Program-made: the position numbers and the translations under genes
Notes under the pieces: model-generated
What the model was told of the DNA's origin: nothing
What the model saw: the letters and a program-made list of their open reading frames with translations, nothing else
Database searches by the model: none
Assembly: GCA_037576195.1 (NCBI GenBank)
Contig: CM075101.1
Span: 21,080,001-21,144,000, forward strand
Reading direction: 5' to 3'
From: Phytoseiulus persimilis
Taxonomy: Eukaryota; Arthropoda; Arachnida; Mesostigmata; Phytoseiidae
Length of the DNA: 64,000 nt
Part shown: positions 21,991-32,639 of the stretch, one piece after another
How positions within the stretch are numbered: the stretch's first letter is position 1
How the letters are laid out: each line of letters opens with the position of its first letter

Positions 21991-24715
21991 TTTTGAAAAG
22001 TATGGTCAGATTGGTCTCGGAATCATCCCTCCAGAGTTGGGAAGTAATGGTCAGATTGGTCTCGGAATCACCCCACCAGAGTTGGGAAGTATTGGTCAGA
22101 TTGGTCTCGGAATCATCCCTCCAGAGTTGGAAAGTAATGGTCAGATTCGTCTCGGAATCACCCCATCAGAGTTGGGAAGTATTGATCAGATTGGTCTCGG
22201 AATCACCCCTCCAGACTTGGAAAGTAATGGTCAGATTGGTCTCGGAATCACCCCTCAAGAGTTGGAAAATTATGGTCAAATTGGTCTCGAATCCCCCCCC
22301 CCCCAAGCTTGAGAAAGTATGGTCAGATTGGTCCCGGAATCACCCCTCCAGAGTTGGAAAGTAATGGTCAGATTGGTCTCGGAATCACCCCACCAGAGTT
22401 GGGAAGTATTGGTCAGATTGGTCTCGGAATCATCCCTCCAGAGTTGGGAAGTAATGCTCAGATTGGTCTCGGAATCACCCCACCAGAGTTGGGAAGTATT
22501 GATCAGATTGGTCTCGGAATCATCCCTCCAGAGTTGGAAAGTAATGGTCAGATTCGTCTCGGAATCACCCCTCCAGAGTTGAAAAGTAATGCTCAGGTTG
22601 TTCCCGGAATCACCCCTCCAGACTTGGAAAGTAATGGTCAGATTGGTCTCGGAATCACCCCTCAAGAGTTGGAAAATTATGGTCGAATTGGTCTCGAAAT
22701 CCCCCCCCCAAGCTTGAGAAAGTATGGTCAGATTGGTCCCGGAATCACCCCTCCAGAGTTGGAAAGTAATGGTCAGATTGGTCTCGGAATCACCCCACCA
22801 GAGTTGGGAAGTATTGGTCAGATTGGTCTCGGAATCATCCCTCCAGAGTTGGAAAGTAATGGTCAGATTGGTCTCGGAATCACCCCTACAGAGTTGGGAA
22901 GTATTGATCAGATTGGTCTCGGAATCATCCCTCCAGAGTTGGAAAGTAATGGTCAGATTCGTCTCGGAATCACCCCTCCAGAGTTGAAAAGTAATGCTCA
23001 GGTTGTTCCCGGAATCACCCCTCCAGACTTGGAAAGTAATGGTCAGATTGATCTCGGAATCACCCCTCAAGAGTTGGAAAATTATGGTCAAATTGGTCTC
23101 GAAATCCCCCCCCCCCCCAAGCTTGAGAAAGTATGGTCAGATTGGTCCCGGAATCACCCCTCCAGAGTTGGAAAGTAATGGTCAGATTGGTCTCGGAATC
23201 ACCCCACCAGAGTTGGGAAGTATTGGTCAGATTGGTCTCGGAATCATCCCTCCAGAGTTGGGAAGTAATGCTCAGATTGGTCTCGGAATCACCCCACCAG
23301 AGTTGGGAAGTATTGATCAGATTGGTCTCGGAATCACCCCTCCAGAGTTGAAAAGTGATGCTCAGATTGGTCCCGGAATCACCCCTCCAGACTTGGAAAG
23401 TAATGGTCAGATTGGTCTCGGAATCACCCCTCAAGAGTTGGAAAATTATGGTCAAATTGGTCTCGAAATCACCCCCCCCCCCCCCCCACCCCCCAAGCTT
23501 GAGAAAGTATGGTCAGATTGGTCCCGGAATCACCCCTCCAGAGTTGGGAAGTAATAATGGTCAGATTGGTCTCGGAATCACCCCACCAGAGTTGGGAAGT
23601 ATTGGTCAGATTGGTCTCGGAATCATCCCTCCAGAGTTGGAAAGTAATGCTCAGATTGGTCTCGGAATCACCCCACCCGAGTTGGGAAGTATTGATCAGA
23701 TTGGTCTCGGAATCACCCCTCCAGAGTTGAAAAGTGATGCTCAGATTGGTCCCGGAATCACCCCTCCAGACTTGGAAAGTAATGGTCAGATTGGTCTCGG
23801 AATCACCCCTCAAGAGTTGGAAAATTATGGTCAAATTGGTCTCGAAATCCCCCCCCCCCCCCAGCTTGAGAAAGTATGGTCAGATTGGTCCCGGAATCAC
23901 CCCTCCAGAGTTGGAAAGTAATGGTCAGATTGGTCTCGGAATCACCCCACCAGAGTTGGGAAGTATTGGTCAGATTGGTCTCGGAATCATCCCTCCAGAG
24001 TTGGGAAGTAATGCTCAGATTGGTCTCGGAATCACCCCACCAGAGTTGGGAAGTATTGATCAGATTGGTCTCGGAATCACCCCTCCAGAGTTGAAAAGTG
24101 ATGCTCAGATTGGTCCCGGAATCACCCCTCCAGACTTGGAAAGTAATGGGTCAGATTGGTCTCGGAATCACCCCTCAAGAGTTGGAAAATTATGGTCAAA
24201 TTGGTCTCGAAATCACCCCCCCCCCCCCCCCCCCCCCAAGCTTGAGAAAGTATGGTCAGATTGGTCCCGGAATCACCCCTCCAGAGTTGGGAAGTAATGG
24301 TCAGATTGGTCTCGGAATCACCCCACCAGAGTTGGGAAGTATTGGTCAGATTGGTCTCGGAATCATCCCTCCAGAGTTGGAAAGTAATGCTCAGATTGGT
24401 CTCGGAATCACCCCACCCGAGTTGGGAAGTATTGATCAGATTGGTCTCGGAATCACCCCTCCAGAGTTGAAAAGTGATGCTCAGATTGGTCCCGGAATCA
24501 CCCCTCCAGACTTGGAAAGTAATGGTCAAATTGGTCTCGAAATCCCCCCCCCCAAGCTTGAGAAAGTATGGTCAGATTGGTCCCGGAATCATCCCTCCAG
24601 ACTCGGAAAAGTATGGTCAATTTGGTCCCGGAATCACCCCTCCAGACATGGAAAAGTATGGTCAGCTTGGTCCCGGAATCATCCCTCCAGGCTTGAAGAA
24701 GTCTAGTCAGATTGG
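21991..24715 (+). repeat. 45-bp minisatellite array, plus orientation, with poly-C-marked higher-order units
   Basis: About 58 tandem copies of a 45-bp unit that contains GGTCAGATTGGTCTCGGAAT, then CACCCCTCCAGAGTTGG, then AAAGTAAT. The period is a multiple of three and the unit is free of stops, so long frames are open on both strands. The plus strand reads repeats of NGQIGLGITPPELES. The array is organised into higher-order blocks of about 315-411 bp. Each starts with AAGCTTGAGAAAGTATGG and is preceded by a C-run of 7 to about 19 bases (near 22300, 22705, 23110, 23475, 23855, 24217 and 24545). The open frames are a by-product of the period; I do not regard them as genes. Confidence 0.95.
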
Positions 24716-24779
24716 ATCCAGATTTTTTCCTTTTTGGCGAGAGGGGAAATCCCGTCGGAAACAAGAGATAGGACCTACT

Positions 24780-25480
24780 TCGGTTGCCCTAGTTATGAGG
24801 TGTGTCCTCTAAAACCCCTCCCTCCGCCTTTTTGAGCACCGTCCCCCGACATGAGCCACATTCCACAGGGTCGGTCCTAACACCGAACCCTGCGGAACTG
24901 CCGCTGAACTGCCGCTGACCTTTCATTCGATGGGTTCGACCTTTCTCGTCAACGATCCATCTATTTTGCAGTTAGCAGCTCAGTATTCTCCGCATGTAAG
25001 GGGAGATCTGCCTCTCGGGTTCCGGTGTTTTGCGGAGCGCGATTCGATCGGCAGCGTCTATAACTTCTTTATTGGTTACTTCGAGGATATATTCTTCATT
25101 GATTGATAAGTTTTCTCTCGAAATCGGTGCCCTCCGGGAAGACGTCCGGGACTGCCTTGTCAATTGTATTGGAGGATAGCTGTCGCCTGTGTCGGCCAAC
25201 CTTATCTCAGATATCTTGTACGGAAGACTCCACACATCCTGTCTGAGGTTCTCTAGGAGCTCCCTCCAGCTCGCGCGTTTTGCGTTCGAGATAGTCTTCA
25301 TGTACTTCTTTTTTTGCAGTGAGTATCTCGTCAAGGACTGCTGCGTTGCTTCGGGATTTATGTGTATTGTTCTTCTCGATCGCACGTAGTTTCTTCGTGC
25401 TGAGAGGCAAGTTTTTCTCTGCTCCGCGACTTCTCGCGTCCACCAGTACGCTGGCTTTTCTCGGCCAATCTGGTGTGGTG
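24780..25480 (-). pseudogene. Non-LTR retrotransposon linker/RT relic
   Basis: Minus-strand reading downstream of the endonuclease part at 26343-26830. Around 25460 the text AYWWTREVAEQRKTCLSARR appears, then KRASWRELLENLRQDVW with LPYKI (about 25280-25190). Then comes AADRIALRKTPEPER (about 25030), the APGPDG-type RT box with altered residues, and then VPQGSVLGPTLWNV (about 24870). About 60 or more residues carrying RT blocks between APGPDG and PQGSVLGP are missing, so there is an internal deletion. Together with 26343-26830 this gives the endonuclease-linker-RT order of an R1/Jockey-like element. It is broken by the hAT-like MITE and truncated at 24780 near the minisatellite. Confidence 0.85.
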
Positions 25481-25488
25481 CTCTCGAG

Positions 25489-26334
25489 TAGGGGTCGCAA
25501 AAAAAACCGCCAAGCGGTTACCCGCGGTTACCTCCGGTTCCTAGGGATTACCCGCGGGTAGCCGCTGCGAGCCCGCGGTCCCTGGCGTTTACCCGCGGGT
25601 ACCCACCAGTCCGGTGGTTACCCGATGGTCTACGAACTCATCTCTGGCGCCATCATCCATGAAGCGATCACAAAACCCTCTCTTTAATCGCTCATATGAG
25701 CCTCATGAAATCGCTCGTGCCTATGGAGAAGCACGGAAAGACAGACTTGATTTTCCTTCCGGAACGTGCGCGTTGTATGATTGACAGAACGAAAATGTAT
25801 GGGATCGGCGCGCATAATTTATTATTCTCGAGTCGCTCGAGTCGTGAAACTAAATCGAGTCGAACGAAGTTCTGATCCAATACAATTTCGCCTCGAGTTC
25901 TCAGTGGCCTCGCTGGATTGCTTTGTAGTCGAAGGCTTTCCGAACGATGAAGATGTCGTCCAAAGTCGACTGCCTCAGTCGTGTGCGGTTTTTGCCGATG
26001 ACAAAGTTCAACAGGCTGAACGCTCCACATCTTGTGGAAGCTGCTAGAGACTAAGCTGCTAGACAAGGGGCCATTGGTCTATAATACTGAGAACAAGCCG
26101 TCAGTTGTCAGGCTCCCCAACAGACGGGCAGCTGAAAACCGCGGTCTGCGGTCGTGGGTGCCCGCTCGGAACCGCGGGTAAACCGCGGGTACCCGCCAGG
26201 ACCAGCGAGAACCCGCGGGTTGCGAGTATTACTCGCGGTCTCGAGGGAGGTCCGCAACCCGCGGGTCATACCCACGTCCAAGGGAGACCTCGCGGTCCCG
26301 CGGTTCCGCTTGGCGGTTTTTTTTGCGATCCCTA
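25489..26334. mobile_element. 846-bp hAT-like MITE nested in a retrotransposon
   Basis: A perfect 8-bp duplication CTCTCGAG flanks the element (25481-25488 and 26335-26342). The termini are inverted: TAGGGGTCGC, eight A, CCGCCAAGCGG at the left; CCGCTTGGCGG, eight T, GCGATCCCTA at the right, with a single mismatch over about 29 bp. TAGGG-type ends with 8-bp duplications are typical of the hAT superfamily. Subterminal regions are packed with ACCCGCGGGT-like palindromes on both sides (about 25515-25630 and 26150-26300), likely transposase-binding sites. The interior has no recognisable transposase, so it is non-autonomous. Confidence 0.92.
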
Positions 26335-26342
26335 CTCTCGAG

Positions 26343-26832
26343 GATGCTTCCTGACCGGCATTGCGTAGGATCTTCAGGATATTATGTTCGTCTACATTCA
26401 TATTGAGATCTTTAAGTCTCTTGCATTCCTCATCTATGCTTTGCGCGAGGATCTCCTGGTCGGGTTACCTTGCAATCCAGCCGGTCTGTCTTTCTGGTAT
26501 TTGTTGTTCCTCTCCTACAGCTTCCATCTCCAGATACAGACGGTCGCTGAGCGATTCGAATTCATCATTGACTGTCCTTCCTGAGATCCCGGACCTGATT
26601 CTTGCTGCAGTCATGTCGATGAAGGTATTCCTGTGTGTGTGTGTGGAATGTGGGGGTCCTGTTGCCGTTGAGTATATACAATCCGTGTCTTGCCAGTAGC
26701 TCCTCCAGGGCATTTTCCTGGTTGTGTTGCGAGCACTTCCCCAGGCCGTTGATGCCGCATTGAAGTCTCCCGCGACGATAAACTGTCCGCTCGTTCCTTC
26801 AACGACGTTTTCCAGTGCTTCGATATATTCAA
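26343..26832 (-). pseudogene. Non-LTR retrotransposon endonuclease domain fragment
   Basis: The minus-strand frame contains EYIEALENVVEG and then FIVAGDFNAASTAWGS (about 26780-26735), the AGDFNA motif of apurinic-like (EEP family) endonucleases. It continues to TFIDMTAARIRSGISG and ESLSDRLYLEME (about 26630-26540). In active enzymes the last motif is SDHRYI, where His is catalytic; here it is Arg. The 5' part of the element beyond 26832 is replaced by the Helitron end. With 24780-25480 it forms one minus-strand retroelement relic. Confidence 0.85.
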
Positions 26833-27024
26833 CCAGCCGGCCTTCGGGCGACCGGAGTCGGCCGCGCTCCGCGCGGTTGGTTTCACGCGTGTTTGTACGG
26901 GTACATTTTTTCCCCTTCATTAAGTTAGTTTCGTTTTGATTAGGTGCACATTGTGCATTTCCAGCATGGTGGTTCGCTTGTGTTTCTCTATCTGAATTTT
27001 AATTCGTGAATGAAGAGAGTGATA

Positions 27025-28790
27025 TCAGTTACGTAACGAAAACGGTTTATTCAGATGACGTTCCGCAGTACGACGTTTTTTAGAATGTTGTTCGGCGCTT
27101 TCATCTTCAGCTGGTTGGGATGGCGAACCCTTGAAAATGCCACGTACAGTTGACCATGGCTTGAAAACTTGGCTTTCTAAAAACAGCCCGACTTTTGAGA
27201 AGGTTTGCCCTTGACTTTTGTTTATGGTCAATCGCGAAAGCTAGCCGCACTGGGAATTGTCGTCGCTTTTAAACGGAATGGGATCCGCGAGTCGCGATAG
27301 TTGTCGATCCGAGGTATGATGACGAACTCGCCCGCCTCACTCCAGCGATGAATGGCACCCAAGTGTATATCGACCTAAAGATTCGATTTTTCAGCCTTGT
27401 TCCGTTGCAAAGACCATGAGTGACATCCAGATTGCGTAACAACATAACAACGGCGCCCTTTCTTTAGGTTCAACTCATGAGGAGGCATACCCGTGGGTGT
27501 TAGACTGTTGAGGTATTCTGTTGGGAAGAAAGATTTCTCTCCTTGGTTGTTTTCAACAATTACATCGATGCTTTTGTAGATCTGTTCCTCAGAGGCGTGA
27601 TTTTCAGAGAGCCGGTCGAGTATCCTTTGATTCAAATTCGTTGGTGCTAAAATCGCTTTTTCGGCCAATTCATCAAAGTTCCCGGGCTGTATTACAGATC
27701 CGTAAATTTCATCTATGATATCATTTTGGCACATCAGTTCCAAAGGAACGGTCACGTGGCCCTGGGCATTCCCGGATTCCCCGTTTCCAATATGAAGAAG
27801 GAACTCCTGCCATTATGAGTCACTACCTCTTGAACGAATATTCTCAGTCAGTTCGAAAGTTTCGAAATCATACCACAGTCCCGATCGTGGAACGCAAGCT
27901 TCGAGGGTATCCGCTGCCGAACCTCGTTCAACGATCGGCAGTGTTTGGCGGAGATCTCCTCCTACGACAACAATGAGACCACCGAAAGGAAGGTCATTTT
28001 GGAAAATGTCTCGGAGGAGCGTAATCAACTGCTTCGAACTCTACTTTAGGCACCATGGAAATTTCGTCCCAAATGATGATGTCCAACTCCGCCAACTTTT
28101 TGGCTTCTTTCTGTTGGCGGCTCATTGTTGATGTGCGGTTATTGTCGTTGACGTTCAATTTGAACATTGAGCTCACGGTGCGACCGTCCGGTAACAGGTT
28201 TGCAGCTATTCCGGTCCAGGCAACGCACAGTACGCGACGCCGTTCACCTACCGCGAGGTTATATATTGTGTTGTATAAATAGGTCTTTCCGGATCCACCG
28301 GGACCGTCGATGAAGAAGTAGCTCATTCTGGATTCTCTCAGAGCTCCGAGGATCTCGTCAGCTGCCTTTCTCTGATTTGGGTTCAAGTTCGCGTACATGA
28401 GAGCGCCTTCCGAAGAGTCAGTTGTTGTGAGCTGTGGGATCTCGCATTGCGGAATTCGCACTATGTTCTGGAATTGAACGCCGAGAGTCGCCAATATTTC
28501 AGAAATGCCGTGATACGCTAAAGCAGACGAAACTTCGGCTGAAAAGCCACGACGGAAGAAATCTTCAGCCAAAACGTCAGAAAAATCATTCCAGAGAGTT
28601 TGAATATCGCAAACTTCACAAAATGCGATGAGACATGCGAAGAAATCTCGCAGAACTTTCGGACTTTGGAAAGACGACGCTTCTTCGAGGCTGCTTCGGA
28701 AACAGGTGTCATCATTGAGAAGCCTTGCAGCATCCATGAACGTGGGGTAATATGTTCGAACGACTTGGGACTCTTGACGTTCAACAGAAG
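27025..28790 (-). pseudogene. Helitron PIF1-like helicase region, frame-broken
   Basis: Superfamily 1 DNA helicase motifs appear in correct order on the minus strand. Walker A is GPGGSGKT (about 28300), with the preceding LNPNQRKAADEIL. Walker B is DIIIWDEISM (about 28080-28050). Then GGDLRQTLPIVERG (about 27960-27915), TENIRS (about 27840), a middle segment with LAPTNLNQRILDRL (about 27650), and MTINKSQGQTFSKVGL (about 27225-27180), the motif V/VI region. In the last part the VAFSR box is not in frame. At least three frame changes (near 28740, 28020-27990 and 27800-27370) and a deletion of about 70 bp are evident. In an active element this domain unwinds DNA during rolling-circle transposition. 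Confidence 0.9.
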
Positions 28791-30850
28791 TATGCGAAGA
28801 GCATACCGTTCCGTGTCTCTAGGGGAAACTGTGTACATTCGCCCGATAATACCTTTAGTGGCTCGTTTCCTGCGGGTCCAACCTGTTCTTGGCTTGAAGA
28901 CGAAATATTCTGGGATTTGGTAGTGGAAGAGGTTTCTTTGGTCCCAGATACCGAGGGTTTGCCTGTTCCACGTGGAGTTCAACTCGAAGAAAGCCGTCAG
29001 GGTGGTGAACTTGTTCGTTGCACTTTCGAGTGCAGATTGCTCTTCGCCGTCATGGGAAATGATGTTCTGTTGGTTGGGCAAGTGTATGGCGAGTCTCAGA
29101 ACAGTGTGAGATCTATCTTGGAGCTCGAGTCCGAAAATACGATGCAAAGCTTCTGGAGCACAAACCTGACGCGCATTCAAATGTTCTTTTTATCTCATCA
29201 CAGTCGTCTTCAGTTTAGTTGATTTCGATGGATGCACGGTCCCAGCCTTTGTAAACGTACTTGTAGAGGTATTTCACGGAAGAAATCATGCCACAGATTT
29301 CAACGTTGATGTAACATCCATACTTAAGCAGGAAGTACGGATTATAAGGCACAACCCATTCATCACTATAGGCAACGTGTCCGATTTGCGCTGAAAATCG
29401 CGTTCTTCTGCGCAGATGTGGGTAGCCGTCGTTGGCTATAGATGTTTCACATCGTAACTCCTTCGGAAACTTCTTCGAGCATCGGCCATCTTTCATACAT
29501 GGAGCTTCAGGGTTGGATACTCCACAGTTCCGATGAATCATGAAAGCTTTAACAGCCTCGTGCAAACGTGGCTCCGCGATCGGGTCTGGTATCTCCCCAC
29601 AGCAAACACGATCAACCAATTCAGCGGCGCGAGGCTTGAATTGCTCTTTTAATATGAGCAATGTGTGGCAGTGTGGTAAACCACGCTTCTGAAATTCCAC
29701 CACCATGACGTATGCTTCGATGTCACCGAACACTTTCTTCTGTAATAAGTCGTTGAAAATTTCTTTCAGATTGTATTTGAAGAATTTCGATACCAAATCC
29801 GGGCGATTTTCAGCGGCCTGTCCAGGATACAGATTTCCTCGTATTTCTCTCCATTTGGGATTGCAAGTTATTGTCATGAATATGTCTGGTTTCCCGAAAC
29901 GGGCAACAATGGCCATCGCGTCGTGATAGCTCTGTTGCATGTGCCGTGGGGATCCAATGAAAGTGGATGGCAACACTATACGACGATCTGCAGGACCTGA
30001 ATTGTCGTCGCATTCGACCAAGAAATCCTGAAGTTTTTGATACGATTCTGCACGTATTTGAGCTTGGTTCTGTCGATAGTAATTCAATCTATTTTGCTCG
30101 ATTTTCACGGAAGAATCAACAGCGAATTGCTGAAATAGCTTCCCAGCGTGCTGGATGGGATTGAAAGATTCTCGGACAGCGAACAAATAGGAGTAAAATT
30201 GCTTTTGAGTAATTCTTTTCCCCCGGTTGTCTCGCAGAGAAGGTTCCCAACTATCTTCTCCTGTGGGGAAAAGTAGAGGGTATGTCAACGGATCACAACG
30301 TCTGTCCAGGTGCGAGATATTTACCAGCGTACCTCCTCTTTCATGAATGCAAATGGATCGTGTAGGTGGAAAGTCACCATCGTCTCCGACGTATACAACT
30401 GCAACTTCGTTTGTTGTTGGCAGGTCGTATAGTTTTCCTTGGGTTCCTCTCGGACGAACATCATCAAAAACCATGGTTATATTCAGGGGGGGGCGGTTTT
30501 CTAGTTGTGCAGCCATCATCTCGGCTTTTTCGAGTTCCGCCATCATCCTGTAGGATCGCGCGTAGGGGTTCACCGCAGCGATGAGCGCACCCAAGTTTTC
30601 GAGTAGCCTTGGGTTGCATTATATGTTCTGTGGAAGTTGTAACCTTTGAGCCGCCGCTTCTGCTGTATCCAAGATGTAAATCTGCCCGAATTGTCTGTTT
30701 TCTTCATTGGCAGGGTGCAGTGGCCCGATGTTATGGTATATCTGCCCATGTTTACGAAAGGTGTACGGTCCCCTTCCACGGGGTTTGATGATTTGCGCGC
30801 CCATGGAAGCCATCGCGAGTGAGGAGTTGAAACTCCGATCAGATCATGGA
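28791..30850 (-). pseudogene. Helitron Rep (HUH endonuclease) region, frame-broken
   Basis: The longest piece is a 459-codon minus-strand frame (29215-30594). It shows the Helitron-like N domain (DPLTYPLLFPTGEDSW, about residues 101-116), the IFMTITCNPKW segment (238-248), and the HUH metal-binding motif as GLPHCHTLLIL (305-315; two His around a Cys). Near the end is KYLYKYVYKG, with the paired catalytic tyrosines used for strand nicking. Upstream, 30615-30815 contains MASMGAQIIKPRGRGPYTF and GQIYHNIGPLHP in another frame. Downstream, after a TAA at about 29215, 28790-29180 continues as NARQVCAPEALHRIFGLEL and HTVLRLAIHLPNQQ. The catalytic residues are all visible, but the gene is split by one stop and several frameshifts. 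Confidence 0.92.
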
Positions 30851-31215
30851 AGTTCTTCTGCAGATGCAGGAACTCAGCGCTGTTGTCTGATCCGCGTACC
30901 AAGAGTTGTCGAAGAACATGAGGAAAATTCTCGAATTTGTTCAGAAGAAATCTTCCAAGATTGCAACAACCCAAGTATAAATTTGGATGCTGTGGTTTCC
31001 GTTCGGCCGCGAAATCTTCTGCGCGACAGTGTTCGCATTGGTAACACGTCGGACCTAGATAATGCGCTTCGACTTCTCTAGAGTCCAGAGCGATTCGTGA
31101 ACTTAGATTCATAGCACGCATTGATCGATGTAGTTCGGCGTCAGATGAAAGGCGCAGGTTGCGTTCTGTTGTGGTTTCTGAAGCTGTTTGCGTGGCTCTT
31201 GCTCTAGCCTCTCGT
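30851..31215 (-). pseudogene. Helitron N-terminal zinc-finger-like region
   Basis: The minus-strand text contains RNLRLSSDAELHRSMRAM, then YLGPTCYQCEHCRAEDFAAE with paired Cys, CCNLGRF, and FPHVLRQLLVRGSDNSAEF. This is the usual region between the basic repeats and the GRGPY segment of arthropod Helitron proteins. A one-base shift near 31215 separates it from the repeat-rich frame (TLRQTR then EARARATQ), and another near 30830 separates it from the MASMGAQ segment. Confidence 0.75.
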
Positions 31216-32634
31216 CTGTCGCAGAGTTGTTTCTTCGGCGGTTTCAGAGGTTCTCCGAAAGGTTTGAGCTTGAGCTTCTCGATTTCGACGCTTGAAAATT
31301 TCTCCGGCTGTTTCTGAAGCCCTTTTAGTGGATTGTGCTTCAGTTTCCCCAATTCGACGCTGCATCATTTCTGTGGCTGTCTCTGAAGCCTTCCTTTTGG
31401 ATTGTGCTTCAGCTTCTCGAGTTCGTCGTTGGATCGTTTCTTCGGCTGTTTCTGAAGCTCTCTTCGTGCGTTGCGCTTCAGTTTCTCGTACTCGACGTCT
31501 GAATGCTTCTTCGGTTTCTTCCGAAGCCCTTCTTCTGGATTGCGCTTCAGCTTCTTGAATCCGACGCTGAGCTGTTTCTTCTGTGGTTTCTGAAGCTCTT
31601 TTCCAGGATTGCGCTTCAGCCTCACGAATCAGTCGCTGACCTGTTTCTCCCGAGGTTTCTGAAGCCCTCCTCAAGCATTGCGCTACAGCTTCTTGAATCC
31701 GACGCTGATCTGTTTCCTCGGGTGTTTCTGGAGCTCTCTTCGAGGATTGCGCCTCAGCTTCTCGTAGTCGACGTCCAAATCCTTCTTCGGCTTCTTCCGA
31801 AGCCCTTCTTCTGGATTGCGCTTCAGCTTCTCGAGTTCGCCGTTGGATCGTTTCTTGGGCTGTTTCTGAAGCTCTCTTCGTGCGTTGCGCTTCAGTTTCT
31901 CGTATTCGACGTCTGAATGCTTCTCCGGTTTCTTCCGAAGCCCTTCTTCTGGATTGCGCTTCAGCTTCTTGAATCCGACGCTGACCTGTTTCTTCCGAGG
32001 TTTCTGAAGCCCTCCTCAAGCATTGCGCTTCAGCATCTCGAATTCGACGCTGGATTGCTTTTTCCGTTCTTTCTGAAGCTCTCCTCCTGGCTTGCGCCTC
32101 CGCTTCTCGAGCTCGACGCTGAGTTATTTGTTCCGATGTTTCTGAAAATCGTCTCGCGGATTGTGCTGCAGCTTGTCGCATCCGACGTTGGAACGTTTCT
32201 TCGGTTTTCTCTGAAGCTCTCTTTTTAGACTTTCTTTCAGCGTCTCGAACTCGACGCTGAGCTTTTTTCTCGGCTTTATTTGGAACAGTCTTCTCGGATC
32301 TCTTTTCGGATTCTTGATCTTCTCCGCTTCTCTCTTCTGATGCCGCGTATGTACGTTCATGTTTACTCACAACTTCGTAACGTGTATCACTGTCTTCTGA
32401 TGCCGCGTATGTACGTTCATGTTTACTCACAACTTCGTGACGTGTATCACTGTCTTCTGATGCTGCGTATTCACGTTCATGTTCACTCACTACTTCGTAA
32501 CGTGTATCACTGTCTTCTGATGCTGCGTATTCAGGTTCATGATCACTCACTACTTCGTAACGTGTATCACTGTCTTCTCCTGAGCTTCTCGAACCCATTC
32601 GTTCAGCAGTTTGTAAAAAAGTCGGATTATTCAA
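31204..32634 (-). CDS. Helitron-associated repeat protein, 476 codons (N-terminal part of the element's polyprotein)
   Basis: This frame is open for 476 codons and consists almost entirely of two repeats. Residues about 19-100 hold four copies of a 20-residue acidic unit around DSDTRYEVVSKHE and RTYAASE. Residues about 130-470 hold roughly 15 copies of a 22-residue unit around RRASETAEETIQRR and REAEAQS, strongly charged and predicted helical (coiled-coil-like). Similar basic-acidic tracts precede the Rep domain in arthropod Helitrons, so I interpret it as the amino end of that protein. It is separated here from the rest by a frameshift near 31215. No enzymatic motif is present. It may simply be a repeat expansion without independent function. 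Confidence 0.6.
   Translation of the reverse strand: MNNPTFLQTAERMGSRSSGEDSDTRYEVVSDHEPEYAASEDSDTRYEVVSEHEREYAASEDSDTRHEVVSKHERTYAASEDSDTRYEVVSKHERTYAASEERSGEDQESEKRSEKTVPNKAEKKAQRRVRDAERKSKKRASEKTEETFQRRMRQAAAQSARRFSETSEQITQRRAREAEAQARRRASERTEKAIQRRIRDAEAQCLRRASETSEETGQRRIQEAEAQSRRRASEETGEAFRRRIRETEAQRTKRASETAQETIQRRTREAEAQSRRRASEEAEEGFGRRLREAEAQSSKRAPETPEETDQRRIQEAVAQCLRRASETSGETGQRLIREAEAQSWKRASETTEETAQRRIQEAEAQSRRRASEETEEAFRRRVRETEAQRTKRASETAEETIQRRTREAEAQSKRKASETATEMMQRRIGETEAQSTKRASETAGEIFKRRNREAQAQTFRRTSETAEETTLRQTRG
32345..32580 (-). repeat. 60-bp coding tandem repeat (four copies)
   Basis: Four near-identical 60-bp copies containing GTGTATCACTGTCTTCTGAT (plus strand) begin at about 32345, 32395, 32455 and 32515. 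They encode the 20-residue acidic repeat at the amino end of the Helitron repeat protein. The two left copies share GTACGTTCATGTTTACTC and the two right copies TTCATG-TCACTCACTACT, showing stepwise expansion. Confidence 0.9.
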
Positions 32635-32639
32635 ACGAT

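Noticed and set aside
22309-23178. 289-codon repeat frame in the left array as a gene
   Set aside because: Same minisatellite. The frame is interrupted wherever poly-C length or block junctions change.
21991-24715. CRISPR-like array
   Set aside because: The repeats are directly adjacent 45-bp monomers without unique spacers, in a eukaryotic, transposon-rich setting.
25692-26066. Transposase remnant inside the hAT-like MITE
   Set aside because: The 124-codon minus frame shows neither the hAT dimerisation domain nor the catalytic motifs, so I treat the interior as noncoding.
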